From NCBI GenBank assembly GCA_965212145.1, contig CBDBUY010000001.1, forward strand, positions 62,001-126,000: 64,000 nt of DNA. The letters are read 5' to 3'. Source of the DNA: JAAEPI01 sp965212145 (GTDB lineage Bacteria; Bacteroidota; Bacteroidia; Cytophagales; Cyclobacteriaceae). Position 1 is the first letter of the stretch. Every line of letters begins with the position of its first letter. Position numbers and translations under genes: made by a program. Below are positions 25,823 through 34,780 of this stretch, one piece after another. The notes under the pieces were generated by a model. It saw only the letters and a list, made by a program, of their open reading frames with translations. It searched no databases and was not told where the DNA came from.

Positions 25823-26608
25823 TCAAGCCCCGGTTTTGACTTGCTCAGAATCGGGGCTTGTTTTTTCTACCCAGAAATTGTTGAAGCCCTCCCCCAGATG
25901 GATCGTCACCTTGGAGAGTTGGAGCAGCTCCAGGATCGCTAGGAAATTGTAGATCACTAGAATTTTCTCGGGCTTGTCTTTAATGATGTCGACAAACGAT
26001 ACCCGGCCTCTTGCTGCACCAATTCTAGACAGAATGTACGTTTTCTGACCATCAATCGAATAGGGATACTGCACCACGTGATGCGTGGGTTTATTCTGCT
26101 CCAGCTCGAATCGGTTCATCACCTTTTCGAAGACCCGCATCATTTTGTAGAGATCCAGGTCCTGCATCTCTGCCTCCACATTCACCCCCTCAGAGAGTCG
26201 TTTGATTTCTTTCACCAGATTTCCCCTTCGCTCCCGGTTCATCCGATTCAGCTCCATTTCTGAAAGCTCCGCAATCACTGACTTGTACTTTTTGTACTCC
26301 AGAAGATGTTTGACCAGCTCCTCCCTCGGATCAATTTCGTTTCCATCCTCGTCCAGAGACGGACGTGGCAACAACATCTTCGCTTTGATCCGCATCAGTG
26401 TGGCAGCCACCAGAATAAATTCACTGGCCACTTCTACATTCATTTCTTCCAAATGATGAAGGTAATCGAGGAAGTCGCCCGTGATTTTCGAAATAGGAAT
26501 GTCGTAAATGTCGAGTTCGTCTCTTTCGATAAAAAAGAGGAGCAAATCAAAAGGCCCCTCAAATAGCGGGAGCTTAATTTCAAATTTATCAGAGGTGGTC
26601 GTGTCCAT
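25823..26608 (-). CDS. scpA: Segregation and condensation protein A
   Basis: 261 residues. Kleisin subunit of the SMC-ScpA-ScpB condensin complex. Motifs: LPLFEGPFDLLLFFIERDELDIYDIPISKIT (N-terminal SMC-binding helices), ASEFILVAATLMRIKAKMLLPRP, and a C-terminal winged helix (VSFVDIIKDKPEKILVIYNFLAILELLQLSKV). Its final codons (SPDSEQVKTGA) lie within the terminator hairpin of the opposite-strand cassette, so the C-terminal tail is constrained or was set by the insertion. Confidence 0.95.
   Translation of the reverse strand: MDTTTSDKFEIKLPLFEGPFDLLLFFIERDELDIYDIPISKITGDFLDYLHHLEEMNVEVASEFILVAATLMRIKAKMLLPRPSLDEDGNEIDPREELVKHLLEYKKYKSVIAELSEMELNRMNRERRGNLVKEIKRLSEGVNVEAEMQDLDLYKMMRVFEKVMNRFELEQNKPTHHVVQYPYSIDGQKTYILSRIGAARGRVSFVDIIKDKPEKILVIYNFLAILELLQLSKVTIHLGEGFNNFWVEKTSPDSEQVKTGA
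25824..25866 (+). terminator. Terminator of the surface cassette, inside the 3' end of scpA
   Basis: CAAGCCCCG pairs perfectly with CGGGGCTTG over a 19-base loop and is followed by six T. The hairpin encodes the last residues of the converging scpA gene. Confidence 0.8.
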
Positions 26609-26706
26609 GCAGAATTCAAAATTATGAAAATTCTGATCAGCCCATGGAACGAAAAGCTTTAGTTTTACGGTTTGGTACTGTCCAATCGACCTAAAAGGTC
26701 TAGACC

Positions 26707-28623
26707 ATGCAGATTACACCCGGACCTTTACTCTCCAAAATAAACTCCCCAGACGATCTAAAAGAGCTTGAGGACATTCAGTTAACACAACTCTGTGCTG
26801 AGCTCAGGGACTATATCATCGATAATGTTTCGATCTATGGCGGACACTTTGGAGCGAGTTTAGGTGTGACTGAGCTTACTGTAGCACTGCATTATGTCTT
26901 CAAAACTCCTTATGATCAACTGGTCTGGGATGTGGGACATCAGGCCTATGGACACAAGATTCTCACCGGGCGAAGAGAACAATTTCATACCAACAGAAAA
27001 TACCAGGGGCTATCAGGTTTCCCTAAACGAACCGAAAGTGAATATGACGCTTTTGGAGTCGGGCACTCATCCACGTCCATTTCAGCGGCTCTTGGAATGG
27101 CCATGGCCTCCAAGCATAAGAATGAAAAAGATCGTCAGCACATTGCCGTGATTGGCGATGGCGCCATGACTGGTGGAATGGCATTCGAAGCAATGAACCA
27201 CGCCGGAGTTTCAAATTCCAACCTGATCATCGTCCTCAATGACAACTGCATGTCCATAGATCCAAATGTGGGCGCCTTAAAAGATTATTTGACCGACATC
27301 ACCACTTCTCAGACTTACAATAAGATGAGAGATGAGGTATGGCACATTCTGGGGAAGATTAGCAAGTTTGGCCCCAATGCACGGGAGATCGCTTCGAAGG
27401 TTGAGAACAGTGTCAAGTCCTTTTTACTGAAACAAAGTAATTTGTTCGAGTCACTGAACCTGAGATATTTTGGCCCTGTGGATGGTCACGACGTTAACCA
27501 CCTGGTTCATGTTTTCAATGACCTGAAGAAGATCCCAGGGCCAAAAATTCTACATTGTGTCACAGTAAAGGGAAAGGGATACAAACAAGCCGAAGAAGAT
27601 CAAACCAAGTGGCACGCACCTGGCACATTTGACAAAATCTCCGGTGAGATTTACAAGACCGTTCCCGAGAAACCTCAGCCTCCAAAATACCAGGAAGTTT
27701 TCGGGCATACTCTCGTAGAGCTGGCCAAAGAAGATGAAACGATCATGGGGATAACGCCTGCCATGCCTTCAGGCTGCAGTATGAACATCATGATGCGAGA
27801 AATGCCGGATCGAGCAATCGATGTGGGAATAGCGGAGCAGCATGCAGTGACTTTTTCCGCGGGCTTAGCCACTCAGGGCTTAACGCCATTTTGTAACATT
27901 TACAGCACTTTCATGCAGCGCGCATACGATCAGGTCGTGCATGATGTATGCATTCAGAAACTCCCCGTGGTTTTCTGTTTGGATCGGGCGGGAGTGGCCG
28001 GAGCTGACGGCCCAACTCACCACGGAGCTTACGACATTGCTTACATGAGGTGCCTTCCGAACATTGTGATAGCTGCGCCCATGAACGAGGAAGAACTTCG
28101 GAACATGATGTTCACCGCTTCGAAGTACAAAGAAGGCCCATTTTCTATCCGCTACCCAAGAGGAAAAGGCGTGATGCCCGAGTGGAGAAAGCCCATGCAA
28201 GAAATTGAAATTGGAAAAGGTAGGCTTGTTAGCAAGGGTGATGATTTGGGCATTCTTAGCGTTGGGCATGTTGGGAACTATGCCGTGAAGGCGAAAGAAG
28301 CTCTGAAATCAGAAGGTTTAAATCCTTCGGTCTATGACATGCGATTTGTGAAGCCATTGGATGAAGAGCTCCTTCATGAAATTTTCCAAAACCATGATTA
28401 TGTCATAACCGTAGAGGATGGATGCCTGATGGGCGGATTTGGTTCGGCAGTGCTGGAATTCATGGCAGATCATGATTATTTTTCGAAAATCGTGAGGCTC
28501 GGAATGCCTGACCAGGTCATCGAGCACGGTGAACAACCAGAACTTCATGCTGAGTGTGGGTATGACCAGGCGGCCATTGAGGCTGCCGTGCGAAAAATGG
28601 TTGCTGCATCTGCTACCGTCTAA
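26707..28623 (+). CDS. dxs: 1-deoxy-D-xylulose-5-phosphate synthase
   Basis: 638 residues. Thiamine-diphosphate enzyme joining pyruvate and glyceraldehyde 3-phosphate, first step of the non-mevalonate isoprenoid pathway. ThDP motif GDGAMTGGMAFEAMNHAG ... NDN, the conserved histidine in DVGHQAYGHKILTGR, transketolase pyrimidine domain (ITPAMPSGCSM, DVGIAEQHAVTFSAGLA) and C-terminal transketolase domain. Normal length. Confidence 0.97.
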   Translation: MQITPGPLLSKINSPDDLKELEDIQLTQLCAELRDYIIDNVSIYGGHFGASLGVTELTVALHYVFKTPYDQLVWDVGHQAYGHKILTGRREQFHTNRKYQGLSGFPKRTESEYDAFGVGHSSTSISAALGMAMASKHKNEKDRQHIAVIGDGAMTGGMAFEAMNHAGVSNSNLIIVLNDNCMSIDPNVGALKDYLTDITTSQTYNKMRDEVWHILGKISKFGPNAREIASKVENSVKSFLLKQSNLFESLNLRYFGPVDGHDVNHLVHVFNDLKKIPGPKILHCVTVKGKGYKQAEEDQTKWHAPGTFDKISGEIYKTVPEKPQPPKYQEVFGHTLVELAKEDETIMGITPAMPSGCSMNIMMREMPDRAIDVGIAEQHAVTFSAGLATQGLTPFCNIYSTFMQRAYDQVVHDVCIQKLPVVFCLDRAGVAGADGPTHHGAYDIAYMRCLPNIVIAAPMNEEELRNMMFTASKYKEGPFSIRYPRGKGVMPEWRKPMQEIEIGKGRLVSKGDDLGILSVGHVGNYAVKAKEALKSEGLNPSVYDMRFVKPLDEELLHEIFQNHDYVITVEDGCLMGGFGSAVLEFMADHDYFSKIVRLGMPDQVIEHGEQPELHAECGYDQAAIEAAVRKMVAASATV

Positions 28624-28668
28624 GAGGCATTATTGCTTTTCTAATTTAAAAAGACCAATTTGTAGGCC

Positions 28669-30102
28669 ATGAAGTTTCTACTTCAACATATCATTTTGGC
28701 ATTCCTGTTGGTAATGATCTCCTGTTCCACGACAGAGCAAATCGATCATGAGCCCAAAGAAGAATTTATTGCGGATCTCGATTGGGATCAAATCATGGAG
28801 CGAGGGTATATCACCGTCTCCATGGACAACAATTCCACAGGCTATTTCATTTACCGTGGGAAAACCATGGGCTATGAATACGAATTGCTTAAAAGGTTCA
28901 CCGATGAACATGATCTCGAGTTGCGGATAGATGTGACCAAGAGTCTGGAGGAAGCTTTCAACAAGCTCAACAGAGGTGAAACCGACATCCTGGCCTACAA
29001 CCTCACTGTGACTAAGGAAAGGAAAAAAAGAATGGCCTTTACTGAGTATCACAACTTGGTTCGTCAGGTACTGATTCAAAGGAAACCCGATGGGTGGAAG
29101 CGGATGCACCCAAAGAAAATCGATCGATTGGTCCTTAGAAATCCGGTTGAGCTAATCGGAAAAACCGTTCATGTACGGCACCATTCGGCATATAAGTCAC
29201 GAATGGAAAATCTCTCGGAGGAGATCGGCGGTGAGATTGATATCATCGAAGATTCTATTGACTTGGAAACTGAAGAGATCATAAAAAAAGTGGCAGAAGG
29301 AGACATTGAATTTACAGTTGCCGAAGAAGACGTAGCTCTTGTAAATGCCAAATTTTATCCCAACCTGGACGTGAAAACGGCCGTGAGCTTTCCTCAACAG
29401 ATTGCGTGGGGAATCAGAAAAAATGCCACGACTTTAAAATCCACATTGGACAAGTGGATTCTCCGGATGAAAAAGCACCCGGCGTATTATGTCATTTACA
29501 ACCGGTATTTCGATAAGCGACGAGGAGACCTCAACCCTGAAAGCGAGTTCTTCACTGTACAGGGCGGTCAAATTTCTCCATACGATGAGTTGATCAAAGA
29601 AATTGCAGCCGATCTTGGCTGGGACTGGAGACTCCTGGCCGCTCAGATTTACAAAGAATCTAAGTTCAATCCGAATGCCGTCTCCTGGGCAGGTGCTCGT
29701 GGATTGATGCAGCTGATGCCTAACACGGCTCGAGCTCACGGCGTGACTAATCCCAACGATCCCAGACAAAATATTGAAGCCGGTAGAAAACACCTCCGTT
29801 GGCTGGATAATTACTGGAAGGACGAAATCACGGATCAGGAAGAGCGAATGAAATTTGTCCTGGCATCCTATAATGTAGGTCAGGGCCATGTCGAAGATGC
29901 CATCGCATTGGCGCAGAAAAATGGATTGAGTGGCGACAAATGGGTGCAGATTGAGGAGTACTTGCTGAAAAAATCCAAGCCGGAATATTACCGCGATCCG
30001 GTCGTGAAATATGGGTACTGTCGAGGAGTGGAAACCAGCAATTACATTCGGACTATTTATTCCATCTACGAGACCTATCAGGAACTTGTACCAGAAGTTT
30101 AG
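28669..30102 (+). CDS. Membrane-bound lytic murein transglycosylase F-like lipoprotein
   Basis: 477 residues. Lipobox MISC (Cys19). Residues about 45-290 resemble a family 3 solute-binding domain (YITVSMDNNSTGYFIYRGKTMGYEYELLKRF), residues about 305-430 a transglycosylase SLT domain with the catalytic Glu in KESKFNPNAVSWAGARGLMQLMP and ASYNVGQGHV. This order matches MltF, which cleaves peptidoglycan at the outer membrane and is modulated by its binding domain. The gene-level name is by architecture. Confidence 0.92.
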   Translation: MKFLLQHIILAFLLVMISCSTTEQIDHEPKEEFIADLDWDQIMERGYITVSMDNNSTGYFIYRGKTMGYEYELLKRFTDEHDLELRIDVTKSLEEAFNKLNRGETDILAYNLTVTKERKKRMAFTEYHNLVRQVLIQRKPDGWKRMHPKKIDRLVLRNPVELIGKTVHVRHHSAYKSRMENLSEEIGGEIDIIEDSIDLETEEIIKKVAEGDIEFTVAEEDVALVNAKFYPNLDVKTAVSFPQQIAWGIRKNATTLKSTLDKWILRMKKHPAYYVIYNRYFDKRRGDLNPESEFFTVQGGQISPYDELIKEIAADLGWDWRLLAAQIYKESKFNPNAVSWAGARGLMQLMPNTARAHGVTNPNDPRQNIEAGRKHLRWLDNYWKDEITDQEERMKFVLASYNVGQGHVEDAIALAQKNGLSGDKWVQIEEYLLKKSKPEYYRDPVVKYGYCRGVETSNYIRTIYSIYETYQELVPEV

Positions 30103-30145
30103 CTAGTATTTTTCCATTGCTCGGTTGTCTTTTTTTCATACCGCC

Positions 30146-30153
30146 TATATTTG
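30146..30153 (+). promoter_or_regulatory. -7 promoter element of the TerB-like gene
   Basis: TATATTTG matches TAnnTTTG, 25 bases before the ATG; a TTGT lies about 20 bases further upstream at the -33 position. Confidence 0.6.
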
Positions 30154-30178
30154 GGCATCTCATTCAAACTGAGACTTC

Positions 30179-30622
30179 ATGACTCATATCGAATCCCTTC
30201 TGGAGGAGTATCAGCGAGTTAGACGCGTCGAGCTAAATCGTGACCTCTTTGTTTACATTCTTAAATTGTACCCGAGCCTGCTCGTCTGTATGTCAGATGG
30301 AAAATTAGACGATGAAGAATGGGATAGTGTGATGAAGCTGGCACGTGGGTTGGCTGAGGAATATGTGGGTTTGATCCCCGGTGCAGACAAAGAAAAAATC
30401 GCGCAGAATTTCCGAACTGAGTTTCGCTATTTATTGGAGAATGTAGAGCGGTGGAATAAGAAGTTCCTAAATGCATTGAAGGGACACATCGCAGATAGTC
30501 GGGATGACAAAGAGTTTATCATGGAGTCAATGTACTTGTTTGCCAATGCGGCCGATGGCATTTCTCTGGAAGAGCAGCAAGCCATTAACAATCTTGCAGA
30601 TCGGCTGGATCTGGAGTTTTGA
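30179..30622 (+). CDS. TerB-like helical protein
   Basis: 147 residues, no signal peptide, all helical. Two acidic helix-loop segments, CMSDGKLDDEEWDSVMKLARGL and ANAADGISLEEQQAINNLADRL, resemble the paired metal-binding motifs of the TerB / co-chaperone DjlA N-terminal family. Probably a cytoplasmic stress or metal-linked protein. The closest alternative is an uncharacterised DUF with the same fold. Confidence 0.65.
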   Translation: MTHIESLLEEYQRVRRVELNRDLFVYILKLYPSLLVCMSDGKLDDEEWDSVMKLARGLAEEYVGLIPGADKEKIAQNFRTEFRYLLENVERWNKKFLNALKGHIADSRDDKEFIMESMYLFANAADGISLEEQQAINNLADRLDLEF

Positions 30623-30695
30623 GGAATTACCTGATTTCTTTAGATTAGAACAACCATAAAATTCTATTTCGTTGCGATCTTAAACTTATCAGGTC

Positions 30696-31205
30696 ATGAG
30701 ATATACTACTTTTTTTATTTCGATGCTGTTTGCATTTTATTCAGTTGCTCAAAATTGCCAGATATCTGAGGATTCATTTTCAAAGAAGAAACAGGTAATT
30801 TTTGACTTCCGAAAGGGAACCATAAAGTATGAATTAAATGGAGACAGAATGTGGCTTCAGATCAAAGCTGGATACTCTGGAAATTTTGATTATCCTATTG
30901 AAAAAGGTACACCCATATTATTCAAGTTCAATAATAACGAAACGCTGGAGCTGAATACAATGGATGATTCAACACCAAATACAAGCGTAATGACCATTGG
31001 AAATCAGGTTGTGGCAATTACGAATTACTATTATCGGTTACCATTATCGCGAGAAATCATTCAGAGGTTCTCTGAAAATGATGTCACAATAATAAGATAT
31101 CCAGATGCGACAGGAGGAACCCAAGACCTGGAAGGAAAGCGGATAAAGAAATTTGCTAAAGCTCTTAAGAAAGGAGCCAATTGTATTTCTGAAAACCTGC
31201 AATAG
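30696..31205 (+). CDS. Hypothetical secreted protein
   Basis: 169 residues. Signal peptide MRYTTFFISMLFAFYSVAQ, then a beta-rich body (VIFDFRKGTIKYELNGDRMWLQIKAGYSG) and a basic C-terminus (KRIKKFAKALKKGANC). No membrane anchor, no type IX tail and no family I recognise. Likely periplasmic. Confidence 0.65.
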   Translation: MRYTTFFISMLFAFYSVAQNCQISEDSFSKKKQVIFDFRKGTIKYELNGDRMWLQIKAGYSGNFDYPIEKGTPILFKFNNNETLELNTMDDSTPNTSVMTIGNQVVAITNYYYRLPLSREIIQRFSENDVTIIRYPDATGGTQDLEGKRIKKFAKALKKGANCISENLQ

Positions 31206-31251
31206 ATGAGGAAGTGATTGTTTTATAACGGTTTACCCCCTTTTAAATCGA

Positions 31252-31869
31252 TTAGAAATACCAGACAATCAGGGTATAAACCCCCAATCCAATCAAAAGT
31301 ATCCCAGGCACCTTGTGCACCAAAAGCTGATTGTCAGAAATCCGAGTGAATTTATTACCAAGCCAAATGACTGTCATCAGTAAAACGAACGTCCCTGAAC
31401 TGATCCCTGCCAGATACGTCCAATAGGCAGACCCATCTGTCACGCTGATCACATTGTGATTTTGTAAATAGGCTGTGACCATCAACCAAAATGGAATTGT
31501 CATCGGATTAAGAAATCCCAGAACAATGCCCTTTTTAAATCCATCCCGACCTTTCGCTACATCTTCAGAACGTACATCCTTGGTACCAGAGTGAGACCGC
31601 AAACTGAAGATGCCCACAACTATCAGAGCCGCGGCAGTGACAAATTGGAAGTAATACTCCATCTGAGTGGACTGCTGAAGAAATATCTGGAATTTGACGG
31701 TCAGACCGGCGTACAAAAACTCAACTAAAGAGGCCGAAAAGGAGAAGAAAACAGCCGCGCGCTTGTGGTCTTGCATGGCCATTTGCATCACGGAAACATT
31801 GGCTACTCCGGGAGGAATAGACCCTAAGTAGCTGATCACAAAAGCGATAACAAAAACTTCTACAATCAT
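31252..31869 (-). CDS. LysE-family exporter
   Basis: 205 residues, about six membrane helices. N-terminal motif FVISYLGSIPPGVANVSVMQMA matches the G-x-x-P-G-P region of LysE/RhtB amino acid exporters, and GFLNPMTIPFWL is the second conserved motif. Starts four bases inside the end of the ATP-grasp gene, so it is co-translated with it and may export that enzyme's product; the substrate is unknown. Confidence 0.85.
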   Translation of the reverse strand: MIVEVFVIAFVISYLGSIPPGVANVSVMQMAMQDHKRAAVFFSFSASLVEFLYAGLTVKFQIFLQQSTQMEYYFQFVTAAALIVVGIFSLRSHSGTKDVRSEDVAKGRDGFKKGIVLGFLNPMTIPFWLMVTAYLQNHNVISVTDGSAYWTYLAGISSGTFVLLMTVIWLGNKFTRISDNQLLVHKVPGILLIGLGVYTLIVWYF

Positions 31870-32897
31870 GAAGTGCGTAAGCGGCGGTTATAGGCTCGAA
31901 TATCTAAAAATTTTCTGACACCTCGCCTCAGTGACCAATACGGAAAGCCACGATGTTTGTTGGCTCTGCTGACGCTTGCAAGTTGGTCTAGATGCCAACA
32001 AATTTCCTTGTAAGCCTTGATGAGTGAGTAGCCTGGTTGATAAATATGCCCCGGTTCGGCACCCGCGCCATTCAGTTCCAGAATCTTAAAATGCTCAAGC
32101 TTTCGTAGATCATCAAAAGATCTACATCTGATATCAAATCGGCCGAAATGGAATTCTGGAATTTCTTTGGCCAACCGATCAATCGCGTTGTTAAGGTCAT
32201 TGTCAATTTCTTCATTCGCATTCAGGAAAGTCGTTCCCCGACAATGATTCCCAATCGGCTCGATGACTACAGTCTGTCCGGTCGTAGGAATTTGCGTTAA
32301 CACCTGCTCGAATCTTGGATGATCCCAATTGAGCTGGATCAGGGCCCTGTTCTTTTTTCTCAACAATTCCTCCACGCTCGAAGAACCATCCCCGGTGACC
32401 TTCAGGAAATCCTTGGCCACAATGGAAGTGACTCTGCCTTTTTCCTGATCCGGATGGCGGATATAAAACACCCCCAGCTCAACTGGATAATCCACCAACT
32501 CCTGCAATAGGAAATCCACATTCATCTTTTCGGAATACGTTATCAACTCGTCCTCATTATGAATCAATTCTACGCCATCTCCCCTTTCACCAATATCCGG
32601 TTTCGCGATCAATGGAAACCCTATCTCTCCTGCTTTTTTAAGCAGCTCTTCTCGATTTTCACCAATCAAAATCGTTTTCGGGTAGTATTCGTCAGGGATC
32701 AATTTGAAAATGTCCGATTTTTTCTCTCCGAGCATTCCTCCAAACTCAATAGATGGATTGGACGAGGTGAAAAAGAAAAAAGAACGCTCCCTGAGCGCGA
32801 GCCAGGCGTAATAGACAAAAACAGGAATGTAAAGGAACCAGAACGGCCAAAATTCCCAGCGGGTCAACCGGGTTTTGATGGCTTTCCAGTTGGGCAT
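31866..32897 (-). CDS. ATP-grasp ligase-like protein with N-terminal membrane segment
   Basis: 343 residues. A hydrophobic stretch WPFWFLYIPVFVYYAWLAL near 18-36 anchors it to the membrane. The rest is an ATP-grasp fold: GFPLIAKPDIGERGDGVELI (nucleotide loop), FLLQELVDYPVELGVFYIRHP, SIVAKDFLKVTGDGSSSVEELL, and metal-ligand region FKILELNGAGAEPGHIY. It joins a carboxylate to an amine or thiol using ATP, resembling D-Ala-D-Ala ligase or cyanophycin-type enzymes, but I cannot name the substrate. Sandwiched without gaps between a DinB-like gene (one base upstream) and a LysE exporter. Confidence 0.75.
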   Translation of the reverse strand: MPNWKAIKTRLTRWEFWPFWFLYIPVFVYYAWLALRERSFFFFTSSNPSIEFGGMLGEKKSDIFKLIPDEYYPKTILIGENREELLKKAGEIGFPLIAKPDIGERGDGVELIHNEDELITYSEKMNVDFLLQELVDYPVELGVFYIRHPDQEKGRVTSIVAKDFLKVTGDGSSSVEELLRKKNRALIQLNWDHPRFEQVLTQIPTTGQTVVIEPIGNHCRGTTFLNANEEIDNDLNNAIDRLAKEIPEFHFGRFDIRCRSFDDLRKLEHFKILELNGAGAEPGHIYQPGYSLIKAYKEICWHLDQLASVSRANKHRGFPYWSLRRGVRKFLDIRAYNRRLRTS

Positions 32898-33404
32898 TTA
32901 ATTCTGTAATTGTCGGTATCTGACTGTGGAGCTGGCCACTCCGAAATGTTGCGGCAAATCCACATGATTGAACGAATCCTTGATCCCAACCTTCAGCAAC
33001 GCCATGTGATGAACAGCATGCTCAATGTTGTACGCAAGTTCGCGATAAAAGCTGCTTTGCATGGAAACATCCGCTTTTGTCATCAACTCATAGTTGGCTT
33101 CATGAATCACCGGAAAATCAGTCAATTCTTTCTCAAGAAAATCGTCGATTGATTGTAGCACATTGACAGCCAGCTTTTGGTCGGTTTCAATCAACTCATC
33201 ATGTCTTCGATGGTCGTAGTTTATTTTTCCCTCCGCATGCGCATCCATAAGGCAAAGGAAAAACTCCAGCGTATGTCTAATGTGCTGGCCAAGCGTCGAG
33301 TCACTGAGAATCGGAATCGGTTCCCTAAAATCTTCAGGTCTTAATTGAGTAATGACTTGCTTGAGCTGAGCAAGAAGCTCCCGAGCCGAGGCATTTAATG
33401 ACAT
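32898..33404 (-). CDS. DinB/YfiT-like putative metal-dependent protein
   Basis: 168 residues, four-helix bundle pattern of the DinB superfamily. The three expected metal-binding histidines are plausible in LGQHIRHTLEFFLCLMD and NIEHAVHHMALLKVG. Family members include thiol S-transferases that use bacillithiol or mycothiol. First gene of a tight three-gene operon with the ATP-grasp protein and LysE exporter. Confidence 0.8.
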   Translation of the reverse strand: MSLNASARELLAQLKQVITQLRPEDFREPIPILSDSTLGQHIRHTLEFFLCLMDAHAEGKINYDHRRHDELIETDQKLAVNVLQSIDDFLEKELTDFPVIHEANYELMTKADVSMQSSFYRELAYNIEHAVHHMALLKVGIKDSFNHVDLPQHFGVASSTVRYRQLQN

Positions 33405-33461
33405 AGATAGAAGTTAATGCTGTTGTAAATGTAACGGGAACAACCTGAAAGGCATACGCCC

Positions 33462-34571
33462 CTACATTGTATCGTAAAAGACCTTTTCGCTGATATCCAT
33501 CCAGTTGTTCACCTTAGTCTTGAACGAACTGAAAGACTCGTAGACTTTCCGACTCTGTGCATCACGATCAGTCAGCTCTCGCAGCGCATCTTCAGTTGCT
33601 TGTTTCAAACCATCCAGTACTTCATCAGGAAATCTGCGAATATCCACGTTTTCCTCCTCAATGAGTTTGGTGATGTACTCACCATTTTTTGCGTCAAACT
33701 CGGCCATCATCCAACGGCTAGTTGCCGTGCAGGCTGTTTGGATTATCTGTTGAAGGTCCTCAGGCAGAGCTTGAAATTTTTCTTTGTTTACGATCATCTC
33801 CAACACCGGACCTGGTTCATGCCAGCCAGGATAGTAGTAATAATCTGCCACTTGATAAAAGCCCATTTTATAATCATGATACGGCCCGATCCACTCAGCC
33901 GCATCGATCACGCCTCGCTCCAGATTGGTGTAAATCTCCCCACCGGAGACCAAAACCGGAGTACCGCCGGCTTTCGCAAGCACCTTTCCACCTAATCCGG
34001 GAATACGCATTTTCAACCCTTTCAGGTCCGCGAGGGTGTTGATTTCTTTATTGAACCAGCCGCCCATCTGTACGCCCGTGTTTCCACATAAAAAAGGATG
34101 CAACCCAAACGGCTCATAAATTTCTTCCCAAAGTTGCTGCCCTCCTCCGGATAAAATCCAGGCACCCATTTGCTGTGCATTCATCCCGAAAGGTACAGCT
34201 GCAAAAAACTGTGCGGCTGGCACTTTGCCGGCCCAGTAATATGCAGCGCCATGGTTCATCTCTACAGCTCCGTTGCTCACCGCATCAAAACCCTCTAAAG
34301 CAGGAATCAATTCACCTCCCCCGAAGACAGTAATTTCCATGCGTCCACCGGACATTTTCTTCACCCAGTCGGCAAGCATCTGGCAGCCTTCCCCTACTAC
34401 GGGGAAATTAGGTGGCCAGGTGGTGGTCATCTTCCAGCGATAGGTTTTATTGAAGTTGATGTTGATCTCCTCAGGTTTCTTGGCAGGTGCACATGCCCCT
34501 GCTATTCCCGCCAACCCGGCGATGGAGCCTGCCCCTGCCAGTTTGAGGAGTTTTCTGCGTTTCTCATCCAT
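33462..34571 (-). CDS. TRAP transporter substrate-binding protein (DctP family), Tat-exported lipoprotein
   Basis: 369 residues. The N-terminus MDEKRRKLLKLAGAGSIAGL has a twin-arginine motif (RRKLLK) and a lipobox ending at Cys27 (AGAC), so it is exported folded and lipidated. DctP signature: KMTTTWPPNFPVVGEG, LKMRIPGLGGKVLAKAGGTPV, ERGVIDAAEWIGPYHDYKMGF, with the ligand arginine in the KMRIPG segment. Such proteins bind organic acids (in this subgroup often 2-oxo or sugar acids). The dctQ and dctM membrane subunits are not adjacent, so it is an orphan here. Confidence 0.92.
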   Translation of the reverse strand: MDEKRRKLLKLAGAGSIAGLAGIAGACAPAKKPEEININFNKTYRWKMTTTWPPNFPVVGEGCQMLADWVKKMSGGRMEITVFGGGELIPALEGFDAVSNGAVEMNHGAAYYWAGKVPAAQFFAAVPFGMNAQQMGAWILSGGGQQLWEEIYEPFGLHPFLCGNTGVQMGGWFNKEINTLADLKGLKMRIPGLGGKVLAKAGGTPVLVSGGEIYTNLERGVIDAAEWIGPYHDYKMGFYQVADYYYYPGWHEPGPVLEMIVNKEKFQALPEDLQQIIQTACTATSRWMMAEFDAKNGEYITKLIEEENVDIRRFPDEVLDGLKQATEDALRELTDRDAQSRKVYESFSSFKTKVNNWMDISEKVFYDTM

Positions 34572-34654
34572 GAGGGAAAATTAATGAATGCATTTCGTGA
34601 TTTCACCGATTACTTAATTCAAAAGCCACTACTTCTGTAGTCTAAACCGGAAGT

Positions 34655-34721
34655 TCATTCCGCAGGAATCCTGTCTCGAAACCTCTGCAACAAGATTTCT
34701 CCGCTGCGCAACGAAATGACG
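34655..34721. repeat. REP-like intergenic element of two hairpins
   Basis: In the 209-base gap between two minus-strand genes lie ATTCC-GCA-GGAAT (34657-34669) and ATTTC ... GAAAT (34695-34717), joined by CTGTCTCGAAACCTCTGC. The wording (TCATTCCGCAGGAATCC ... GATTTCTCCGCTGCGCAACG) is very like dispersed extragenic repeats I have seen in Bacteroidota genomes. Only one copy is in this window, so dispersal cannot be shown here. The rest of the gap shows nothing. Confidence 0.5.
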
Positions 34722-34780
34722 ATGCTACAGCCCTGTGACCTCCAACCAATTCACCATGCACTATTCACCAAATCCCTAAC

